Shown: in pieces, positions 1 through 6,695 of the stretch
Position numbering within the stretch: the first letter of the stretch is position 1
Layout: the number at the start of each line of letters is the position of its first letter
Assembly (NCBI GenBank): GCA_023128035.1
Contig: JAGMES010000213.1
Span: 1 to 6,695 of the forward strand
Length of the DNA stretch: 6,695 bases
Direction: 5' to 3'
Origin: Halanaerobiales bacterium
Lineage (GTDB): Bacteria; Bacillota_F; Halanaerobiia; DY22613
Translations under genes and position numbers: made by a program
The notes under the pieces: model-generated
Database searches by the model: none
Told to the model about the DNA's origin: nothing
The model's input: only the letters and a program-made list of their open reading frames with translations

Positions 1-22
1 AAATTGATAATCCTGATTTTCA
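1..22. repeat. 22-base exact repeat, copy in C domain 3 (partner at 6223-6244)
   Basis: The segment encodes ENQDYQF in C domain 3 and is identical to 6223-6244 in C domain 1, two modules away (offset 6222 bases, 2074 codons). The C domain 2 version at about 3142-3163 differs at several bases and reads ENQDYPF. The tract reaches the window edge, so its real length is not known. Confidence 0.92.
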
Positions 23-939
23 TACACCTTTAGAGCATTTTCTTTTACTTCATTTAAAAATGCTATGAAAGTTTTATCTCCTGCAGGACGATTTCTCATT
101 GCTAAAGTATTGATAAATATACCTATGATCTGCTCTAACTCTACATCTGATCTACCTGCGATCGGAGAACCTACAATTATATCTTCTTGCTGAGTATATT
201 TTGATAATAAAATATTATAAGCAGAAAGCAGTACCATATAAATAGTCGCACCATTTTGTGATGCCAATTCATTTAACCTACTTTGTAAATCTCCATCAAT
301 CTCAAAATAAATCCGGTCTCCTACAAAACTTAACTCTCTTGGTCTAGGAGCATCTGTAGGCATATTCAAAATAGGTATCTCATCTTCAAAAACATCTAAC
401 CAATATTCCTCTTGTTTTTTGATCTCCTCAGATTGGAAAAGTTTATTTTGCCATACTGTAAAATCTTTGTATTGGATTCTAAGCTCAGATAAGTGATTCC
501 CTTGATACAAACTAATCAGATCATTAATTAAAGTTCCCATCGAAACACCATCTGAAATAATATGATGCATGTCATACATAAATAGATACCTGTCTTCTCT
601 TTTCACAACTTTTACTCTCAGTAATGGTGCATTAGCTAAATCAAATGGCTTAATAAACTCTTCAACAAGCTCTTTTACCTCTTTTGACGAATCCTCAAAA
701 TATTGAACATTAAATTCTACATTCTGCTTTACAACTTGAACTATCTCACCATCAATAGATTGAAAAGAAGTACGTAAAGATTCATGTCTTTGAATTAATC
801 TTTCAAAAGCTATCTTTAATCGTTCTAATTCTAATTTACCTTCAATAAGCATAACTCCAGGAACATTATAGCTTGTACTATTAAGTTCAAATTGATTTAA
901 GATATAAAGTCTCTTCTGTGCTGAAGATATTGGATAATA
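1..939 (-). other. C domain 3 (condensation), N-terminal part, cut by the window edge
   Basis: This domain starts a third module and would condense the peptide from carrier protein 2 with an amino acid activated outside the window. Its C1 motif is YYPISSAQKRLYI (hi end 939) and its C2 is RHESLRTSF (about 763-789). Its C3 is the canonical MHHIISDGVS, with the two His codons at 562-567 and Asp at 550-552. It continues with YKDFTVWQNK, VGSPIAGRSDVELEQIIG (C5) and ENQDYQF, where the window ends. It aligns with C domain 2 at an offset of 3141 bases. The C7 motif and everything after it are missing because of the window boundary, not because of a truncation. The next A domain, and hence the next residue, is unknown. 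Confidence 0.95.
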
Positions 940-3900
940 CTCACTCTCGATTATTGGCTCTATTGAGGTATAGATATTTTTTTCAGCTTTTTGAATATAT
1001 TCAGCTAGTTCTTTGATCGTTGGAGTTTTAAAAATTTCTCGCAATGGAAGCTCAACGTTCAGTTCTTTAAATACTTTTGAAACTAAGGAGGTTGCTTTTA
1101 AAGAATGTCCACCTATTTCAAAGAAATTATCCATTATCGAAACTCTTTCAATTCCTAAGATTTCAGTCCAAATAACTGCTAACTTTTCTTCTATAGGATT
1201 AGTTGGTTTTATAAATTCACTTGTACTTATAATATCTCGATCAGGTTTTGGTAACGCTTTACGATCAATTTTTCCATTAGAATTTAAAGGTAACCGATCT
1301 AAAGTGATAAAGTATCCAGGAACCATATATTCTGGCAAAGTAGTGAATAGATATTCTCTGATCTTAGATATATCAATATCTTCTTCAGTAGCAATATATG
1401 CACAAAGATATTTACTGCCATCATTATCTTCAAAATCTATTACAACAGATTCCTTTACCTTATCATGTTCAACTAGTTTACTCTCAATCTCACCTAATTC
1501 AATTCTAAATCCTCTGATTTTAACCTGATGATCAATACGTCCAAAGAATTCAATCACACCATCTTCTGTCCAACGACCCAAATCACCTGTTTTGTAGAGT
1601 CTAACACCTTTCTCGTCAATAAATGGATCTTCCATGAAAACTTTTTCTGTCTTTATGGGATCATTCAAATATCCTCGTCCCACGCCAATACCTGATACCA
1701 AAATCTCTCCGCGAACGCCAATCGGTACTAGTTTCATATTCTTATCAACAATGTAAATATTAAAATTTTGCACTGGCTTACCAATTGGAACCCGTTCATA
1801 CTCTGAAGTTTTATCCATAAAATGATGGGTGATATCGTCAGAGGCCTCAGTTGGTCCATAAGCATTTACCATTGTAATATTAGGATAATAATCAAACCAA
1901 CGTTCTACAAGATTTGGCTTAACTGCCTCACCTGTAACTAGAAGATATTCTAAGCTATTCAATTCACAGAACTTCAACTCAACAAAATCTAGTAAAGCTG
2001 CTAAAAATGATGGTACTACTTCTAAAATCGTTACTTTATCTTTGACAATCTGATCAATAAATATTTCTGGATTCATCGCCACTTCATTTGGATAAATTAC
2101 CGTTCTACCACCAACTACTAGCCCCACAAAAAATTGCCATACAGAGATATCAAAGCAATGAGATGAATTCTGTGCAACAATACTCTCATTTCCTACCTTA
2201 ATATCGTTGATTTTTGCATGAATATGATTCATCATTCCGATATGTTCGACCATTGCTCCTTTTGGTTTCCCAGTTGAACCAGATGTATAAATAACATAAC
2301 TTAAACTATTCATATCTATCTTCTGATTCAGATTATCTACATTTTGCTGACGAATTTCATTTTCCATAATGTCTAACTCAATTATTGCACCAATATATTT
2401 ATTCTTAATCTCTGTATCAATAAATTGAGATTCTGTAAGTACTGCTACTGTCTCTGAATCACTTAAGATTCCTGTTATTCTTGACATTGGATAATTAGGA
2501 TCAATTGGAATATATCCTCCTCCTGCTTTCCAAATAGCAAGAATACTCTCTACCATTAATGGAGAACGGTCTAACAAAATACCGACAAGTTGGTCTGATT
2601 GCAAACCTTTAGCTTGTAAAATTCTAGCTAATTGATTTGCATTTTGATTAAGTTCCAGGTAAGTTACTTCTCTATTAATATATTTAAGTGCTACTTTATC
2701 TGGGTTTTTCTCTGCCTCTTTTTCAATCAACTGATACATTGTTCGATCATTACAGAACTCAGTTTTCGTATCGTTAAACTCATATAATATCTGCCTTCTT
2801 TCTTCATCAGTGATCATCTCTACATCTTTTATTTTTATATCTGTGTTTTGAACTACTTGTCGAAGAATATTTTTATAATGTTTTGCCATTCGTTCAATCG
2901 TTTCACGTTTATATAAGTTTACGCTATATGCTATATCAAATAAAAGCCCATTTTTTGTTTCAAAAGCATTCATTTCTAGATCAAATTTTGCAGCAGTACT
3001 TTCAACTTTTACAGGAGTAAATTTTAAATCAGATTCAACCCTCCCTGTATTATTAGCAATGTTTTGAAGAGCAAACATCGTATCAAACAATGGATTACGG
3101 CTCAAATCCCTGTCCAGTTCTAATCTCTCAACCAACATTTCAAATGGATAATCTTGATTCTCATATGCCTTTAGTGCATTCACTTTAACTTCATCTAAGA
3201 ATTCTAAGAAAGTTTTGTCATCAGTTGAATAATTTCTAATAGCCAAAGTGTTCACAAACATTCCGATAATTTTTTCTAAATCTGAATGAGATCTTCCTGC
3301 AATAGGTGTGCCTACTACGATATCATCTTGGTTAGCATATTTTGATAAAAGCAGATTGTAAACTGCCAATAACGCCATATAAGTTGTTACGCCCTTATGA
3401 GATATAAGAAGATTAAATTTATCTGTCAACTCTTCTCCAACTTCAAAACTGACTCTTCCACCACTAAGCTTCATATCACGTGATCTTTGATAATCTGTTG
3501 GCATATTTAGCACTGGAATTTCACCCGCAAAGGTTTTCAACCAATATTCTTCCTGTGATTTAATCTTATCTGAGTTAAAAAACTGATTCTGCCAAACTGC
3601 AAAATCTTTGTAGTGAATTCTTAAATTCGATAATTCTTCTCCAGAATAAATTCTCATAAAATCATTAATTACTATACTCATCGAAACACCATCTGCAATA
3701 ATATGTGGCATATCAAACATGAGTACATATTTATTCGGCAACATAACTAGTCCTACCCTGAAAAGTGGTGTTTTAGACAGGTCAAATGGTTTAATAAATT
3801 CTTTTATTAATTCTGGGAGTTCATTTTCAAAAACTGTAAAATATTTAATTTCAAATTCAATTTCTTGCGAAACTTTTTGTACAATATCACCATCAATAGA

Positions 3901-6695
3901 CACAAATGATGTTCTAAAAGATTCATGTCGTTCAACTAATTTTTCAAAAGCTTTTCTAAATTTTTCTTGATCTAACTCGCCTTCTATATACATAAATCCT
4001 GGCATATTATAATTAATACTGTCTTGTTCTAACTGATTTAATATAAATATTCTCTTTTGTGCTGAAGAAGTTGGATAATATTCTCTCTCTCCAACTGACT
4101 CAATTGAAGCATAGACTCCTTTATCAGCCTTTTTTATGCATCCTGCAAGTTCTCTAATCGTCGGTTTTTTGAAAATATCTCGTAAACGAATCTTTACACT
4201 AAATTCTTTATGAATTCTTGCTACCAAAGAAGTTGCGTTTAGTGAATAACCACCCAAATCAAAGAAGTTATCAGTTACTCCAAACCCTTCTTTATCCAAA
4301 ACCTCTGTCCAAAGTTTTAATAATCTTACCTCTGTTTCGGAAGTTGGTGCAACATACACATTTCTTAAAAAGCTATCATCAGGTTCTGGTAATGATTTAC
4401 GGTCAACTTTCCCATTTGTAGTTAGAGGTAACTTATCTAAAAACACAAAATAAGTTGGAATCATATAATCAGGTAATTTGGTTTTCAAATATTCTTTTAA
4501 GTCAGCTACTATAACCTCTTCCGTTGAAACAAAATATGCTGCTAAATAGTTTTCATCTTCAGTTCTTTTCTGTTCAGTAACAACTACATCTTTTATCATT
4601 GAATAACTTAATAACTGTTTTTCAATCTCTCCTAACTCAATTCTATAACCTCGAACTTTTACCTGATAATCTCTTCTTCCGACAAATTCAATATTCCCAT
4701 CTGGTAGCCATCTTGCTAAATCGCCAGTTCGATACATTCTCTCACCAGTATAAGGATTATTTATAAATTTTTCAGAAGTTAATTCTGGTCTGTTCAGATA
4801 TCCTCTAGCTAAGGATACACTTGAAACGCACACTTCTCCAACTACGCCAATCGGTGTAAGATGGTCATTTGGATCAAGTATATAAATATGAGTATTTGGT
4901 ATTGGTTGTCCAATAGGTACAGTTTTGTAATCATTTTCTCTTGAAGCTTTCCAGATGGATGCACAGATGGTTGTCTCTGTTGGCCCATAGGCGTTTATAT
5001 ATTCAACTTTCTTTTTCCATTTCTGTACTAAGCCAAAATTTGTTGCAGAACCTGCGGTGATAACAGTTCTTAATGATCTGATTTCAATATGATTTAAGTT
5101 AGTCAAATAAACTGGTGGTAATGTCACAATAGTTATGCTATTAGTATTCAAATATTCTACAAACTTTTCATAATCGTTAATAATATCTTTATTGATCAAA
5201 TACAATCTTGCACCAGTTAATAATGCCATGTATATCTCCCATACTGATGCATCAAAAGCACATGATGCAAATTGAATAACCCGATCATCTTCATTTACAC
5301 CAAGATTATCTGTAAAGAAGTTCTTTAAATTAGCTATACCTCGATGTTCTAGCAAAACCCCTTTGGGTCGTCCAGTTGAGCCTGATGTATAAATCAGATA
5401 TGCTAAATTTCTTGAATTATGTGTTCTCCTAATCTCCCCAAAAGTATGAGCATATAATTCTTGATCTGTTAAATCAATTACTTCTCCTGCAAACTGTACT
5501 TTTTCTGCTAAATGCTCTTGAGTGAGTAATATCTTAGTATCGCTATCTTCAAGCATGTACTGAATTCTATCACGAGGATTCTCAGAGTCAATCGGCAGAT
5601 ATGCTCCACCTGCTTTTAAGACTGCCAGCATTCCAACAATCATTTCTATAGAGCGTTCAACCATGATTCCAACTATCTTTTCTTTGTAAACACCTTTTTT
5701 ACGTAGAATTGTGGCTAATTGATTTGCTCTTTGATTCAATTCTTCATAAGTCAGCTGTTCATCTTCAAATATTACAGCAACCTCAGCAGGTCTTCTCTTA
5801 ACCTGTGCTTCAAATAATTGATCAATTGTTTCTTCTGGATAATCTCTATCAGTATCATTAAATTCATACAATAAGCACTGCTTTTCTGCACTGCCAGTAA
5901 TCTCATATTTACCTAACAAAAGTTCTGGATTAACTACTATTTGTTCAATTAAGTTAATAAATTGATTTGCCAATCTTTCTATTGTCTCTCTCTTGAATAA
6001 TTTTGTCCGATATTCGAAAGTCATTTTAATTCTATTGTCATTTTCTACCGCCTTCATTAAGAGATCAAACTTAACCACTTTATTTTCAAAATTATATGGG
6101 ATAAATTTTAAATCTCCCTGAACAGTTTCTATTTTTTCCATATTTTGAAGAGCAAACATTACATCTAATAATGAATTATGACTTAAATCTCTTTTTATAT
6201 TTAACTTATCTATCAACATCTCAAATTGATAATCCTGATTTTCAAAAGCCTTTAAGGTATTATCTTTGACATTTTTTAAGAACTCAAGAAAACTTATATC
6301 ATTTACTGGATAATTTCTCATTACCAAAGTATTAACAAACATTCCGATAATTTTTTCTAAATCCGCATGAGATCTACCAGCAATCGGTGAGCCAACAATG
6401 ATATCCTCTTGACTTGTATATTTTGCTAACAAAAGATTGTAAGCAGCCAATAATACCATATAAAGAGTCGCACCGTTTCTAGAAGCAAGCTCGTTAATTT
6501 GGTCATGTAAAGCTTTTGAAATTTCAAAATGATATCTTTCACCCTCAAAGCTCATAACATTTGGTCGTTGATAATCAGTTGGTAGATCAAGAACAGGAAT
6601 CTCACCTGCAAATCTATCTAGCCAATACTTTTCTTGTTCAAGTATAGCCTCAGAATCAAACAATTGATTCTGCCAAACTGCAAAATCTTTATACT
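1..6695 (-). CDS. Non-ribosomal peptide synthetase, internal fragment (C-A-T-C-A-T-C), open at both ends
   Basis: This is a giant multimodular enzyme that builds a peptide on carrier-bound thioesters, presumably in the cytoplasm. I translated every triplet of the minus strand in the frame whose codons end at coordinates divisible by three. The result is 2231 codons with no stop, running off both ends of the window, so start, stop and ribosome binding site lie outside. Recognisable core motifs occur in the correct order: partial C, A (A2-A10), carrier protein, C (C1-C7), A (A2-A10), carrier protein, partial C. The module period is 1027 codons between the first two C domains and 1047 between the second and third, typical for C-A-T modules. 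No frameshift or degraded segment was seen, and both phosphopantetheine serines and both A10 lysines are present. The gene name and final product cannot be told from an internal fragment. Family certainty is very high; the exact peptide is unknown. Confidence 0.98.
980..1206 (-). other. Carrier protein 2 (PCP / T domain)
   Basis: This carrier protein holds the residue loaded by A domain 2 and hands the extended peptide to C domain 3. The core reads DNFFEIGGHSLKATSLV, with the phosphopantetheine serine at 1102-1104 (fragment residue 1864). It is preceded by NPIEEKLAVIWTEILGIERV and followed by LREIFKTPTIKELAEYIQKA, both characteristic of the four-helix carrier fold. The GGHSL core is canonical for a carrier protein in front of a C domain. 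Distance from the A10 lysine to the serine is 56 residues, much like the 55 in carrier protein 1. Confidence 0.96.
1255..2784 (-). other. A domain 2 (adenylation), code DIWELTADDK, substrate uncertain (possibly a diamino acid)
   Basis: The domain activates the next amino acid and loads it on carrier protein 2. Motifs in order: YEFNDTKT entry, VTYLELNQNANQLA (A1), IWKAGGGYIPIDPNYP (A2), YTSGSTGKPKGA (A3, 2257-2289), CFDISVWQFF (A4), NAYGPTEASDD (A5), GEILVSGIGVGRGY (A6), YKTGDLGRW (A7), GRIDHQVKIRGFRIELGEIE (A8), LPEYMVPGYF (A9) and NGKIDRK (A10, Lys at 1270-1272). Pocket residues by alignment to GrsA: D235 (2149), I236, W239 (2137), E278 (2020), L299 (1939), T301 (1933), A322 (1861), D330 (1837), D331 (1834), K517. 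Glu278 and Asp331 are shared with the GrsB ornithine code, so a cationic substrate such as Dab or Orn is a weak inference. About 19 residues longer than A domain 1, spread over several small gaps. Confidence 0.92.
3254..3282. repeat. Copy A of a 29-base exact repeat inside C domain 2 (partner at 6335-6363)
   Basis: These 29 bases are identical to 6335-6363. They encode part of the C5 region (DLEKIIGMFVN) in C domain 2 and the same place in C domain 1. The spacing of 3081 bases equals 1027 codons, exactly one module. This is a coding repeat caused by homology between modules, not a mobile element. Sequence around it is similar but not identical. Confidence 0.95.
3584..3609. repeat. 26-base exact repeat, copy in C domain 2 (partner at 6665-6690)
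   Basis: The segment encodes KDFAVWQNQ and is identical, base for base, to 6665-6690 in C domain 1, again at an offset of 3081 bases. C domain 3 has a similar but clearly diverged version around 434-462 (KDFTVWQNK). It belongs to the same module-scale duplication as the 29-base repeat. Confidence 0.94.
4125..4350 (-). other. Carrier protein 1 (PCP / T domain)
   Basis: This small domain carries the amino acid of A domain 1, and then the growing peptide, on a 4'-phosphopantetheine arm. The core reads DNFFDLGGYSLNATSLV, and the attachment serine is the codon at 4243-4245 (fragment residue 817). It needs a phosphopantetheinyl transferase encoded elsewhere. The downstream helix segment KPTIRELAGCIKKA is typical of the C-terminal part of the fold. 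The LGGYSL form, rather than LGGDSI, is what is usually seen when the next domain is C rather than an epimerase, which fits the layout here. The usual His of GGHS is replaced by Tyr. Boundaries are approximate. Confidence 0.95.
4380..5868 (-). other. A domain 1 (adenylation), predicted to activate L-phenylalanine
   Basis: The domain activates an amino acid as aminoacyl-AMP and loads it on carrier protein 1. Motifs seen in order: YEFNDT entry (5866 down), LTYEELNQRANQLA (A1), LKAGGAYLPID (A2), YTSGSTGRPKG (A3, 5359-5391), FDASVWE (A4, about 5235-5256), NAYGPTE (A5), a modified A6 (GEVCVSSVSLARGY), YRTGDLARW (A7), GRRDYQVKVRGYRIELGEIE (A8), LPDYMIPTYF (A9) and NGKVDRK (A10). Aligned to GrsA, the ten pocket residues are D235 A236 W239 T278 I299 A301 A322 I330 C331 K517, at codons 5251, 5248, 5239, 5122, 5059, 5053, 4990, 4966, 4963 and 4408. 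This equals the GrsA phenylalanine code, and spacings between these residues match GrsA almost exactly. No E domain follows, so the L-form is expected. The substrate prediction is an inference from the code. Confidence 0.93.
6223..6244. repeat. 22-base exact repeat, copy in C domain 1
   Basis: This is the partner of bases 1-22. C domain 1 shares this block with C domain 3 but shares the 26- and 29-base blocks with C domain 2. That patchwork suggests exchange among module copies rather than a single duplication. Confidence 0.92.
6335..6363. repeat. Copy B of the 29-base exact repeat inside C domain 1
   Basis: These bases are identical to 3254-3282, one module away. The identity includes synonymous positions, so it exceeds what protein conservation alone requires. 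A recent duplication or gene conversion between the C domains is a plausible explanation. Confidence 0.95.
6665..6690. repeat. 26-base exact repeat, copy in C domain 1
   Basis: This is the partner of 3584-3609. It lies at the very edge of the window, so the identical tract may extend further into the unseen upstream part of C domain 1. Confidence 0.94.

Larger units (their letters stand above)
2830..4080 (-). other. C domain 2 (condensation), complete, with Pro-His active-site variant
   Basis: The domain joins the peptide carried on carrier protein 1, ending in the predicted Phe, to the amino acid on carrier protein 2. It is the only complete C domain in the window. C1 reads YYPTSSAQKRIFILNQLEQD (hi end 4080) and C2 reads RHESFRTSF (about 3904-3930). 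C3 reads MPHIIADGVS: the second, catalytic His is present at 3703-3705 (fragment residue 997) with Asp at 3691-3693, but the first His of HHxxxDG is Pro (3706-3708). Next come YKDFAVWQNQ, VGTPIAGRSHSDLEKIIGMF (C5), ENQDYPFEML (C6) and RDLSRNPLFD (C7, intact). The motif style and the absence of a preceding E domain point to a C domain for an L-donor (LCL type). Family knowledge says the second His is the important one, so I expect it to be active. Confidence 0.95.
5900..6695 (-). other. C domain 1 (condensation), C-terminal part only
   Basis: This domain would form the peptide bond between the upstream donor and the residue loaded by A domain 1. The visible part starts at the conserved YKDFAVWQNQ stretch (residues 1-10 of the fragment). 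It continues through a LPTDYQRP segment, the C5-like block VGSPIAGRSHADLEKIIGMF (hi end near 6390) and the C6-like block ENQDYQFEML (about 6212-6243). The expected C7 motif RDxSRNPL appears as RDLSHNSL at about 6169-6192, with two substitutions. By alignment with C domain 2 (constant offset of 3081 bases), its catalytic HHxxxDG motif should lie about 75-95 bases beyond the window end. The activity of this domain therefore cannot be judged here. Sequence style is like C domains that accept an L-configured donor. The C-terminal boundary is approximate. Confidence 0.93.

Noticed and set aside
1013..1528. Plus-strand open frame of 171 codons
   Set aside because: It lies opposite A domain 2 and carrier protein 2 and has no recognisable domain. 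The minus-strand frame over the same bases carries A8, A9, A10 and the GGHSL motif, so this is a shadow.
3688..3711. C domain 2 as an inactive condensation domain
   Set aside because: Only the first His of HHxxxDG is lost; the second His, the Asp and the intact C7 remain, so inactivity is not supported.
3719..3970. Plus-strand open frame of 83 codons
   Set aside because: It is antisense to the C1-C3 part of C domain 2. The Ser- and Asn-rich translation without any motif is typical of an antisense shadow.
2830..4350. Possible epimerase or dual C/E domain after the Phe module
   Set aside because: Carrier protein 1 is followed after about 16 residues by a normal C1 motif, the module period is only 1027 codons, and the core is GGYSL rather than GGDSI. 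There is no space for an E domain, and no extended N-terminal HHxxxxxGD motif was seen in C domain 2.
4218..4421. Plus-strand open frame of 67 codons
   Set aside because: It is antisense to carrier protein 1 and the A10 motif, and nothing supports an independent gene.
1..6695. Intergenic regulatory elements, RNA genes, CRISPR or insertion sequences
   Set aside because: The whole window is continuous coding sequence. T-rich and A-rich runs reflect Lys, Phe, Ile and Asn codons, and the repeats found are in-frame homologies between modules.
1..6695. A new type of biological system
   Set aside because: Domain order and motifs are those of a conventional NRPS assembly line. Novelty could lie in the product or in neighbouring genes, but nothing in the window shows a new architecture.

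Overview
The whole window is the interior of one very large gene on the minus strand: a multimodular non-ribosomal peptide synthetase (NRPS). Reading plus-strand triplets from base 1 and reverse-complementing each gives 2231 consecutive codons with no stop. Neither the start codon nor the stop codon lies in the window, so the gene is open at both ends. There is no room for another gene, and I found no RNA gene, mobile element, CRISPR array, promoter or terminator.

The base composition is strongly AT-rich (about one third G+C by eye). The protein style (motifs such as SSAQKR, YKDFAVWQNQ, LPTDYQR, AGRSHSDLEKIIGMFVN) resembles condensation domains of low-GC Bacillota such as Bacillus, Paenibacillus and Clostridium relatives. 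That assignment is an inference; no phylogenetic marker is present.

In the direction of translation (from 6695 down to 1) the order is: C domain 1, missing its N-terminal part including the catalytic HHxxxDG motif (6695 to about 5900); A domain 1 (about 5868-4380); carrier protein 1 (about 4350-4125); C domain 2, complete (about 4080-2830); A domain 2 (about 2784-1255); carrier protein 2 (about 1206-980); C domain 3, cut by the window edge (939-1). This is C-A-T / C-A-T / C, two complete elongation cycles apart from the truncated first C domain. There is no epimerisation, methylation, cyclisation or thioesterase domain.

The pocket residues of A domain 1 read D-A-W-T-I-A-A-I-C-K, identical to the phenylalanine code of gramicidin S synthetase GrsA. 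A domain 2 reads D-I-W-E-L-T-A-D-D-K. It shares the acidic residues at positions 278 and 331 with ornithine and diaminobutyrate codes, so a cationic amino acid is a cautious guess. The visible part of the assembly line would therefore extend a peptide from the upstream module with L-Phe and then a polar, possibly diamino, residue, and pass it to a third module. The C domains are near-copies of one another down to long identical DNA stretches, whereas the two A domains clearly differ. This is the usual mosaic mode of NRPS evolution. The chemistry is standard; the points worth a second look are motif deviations (a Pro-His version of the C-domain active site, three Gly-to-Ser changes in an A6 motif, a degenerate C7 motif) and the uncertain second specificity code.
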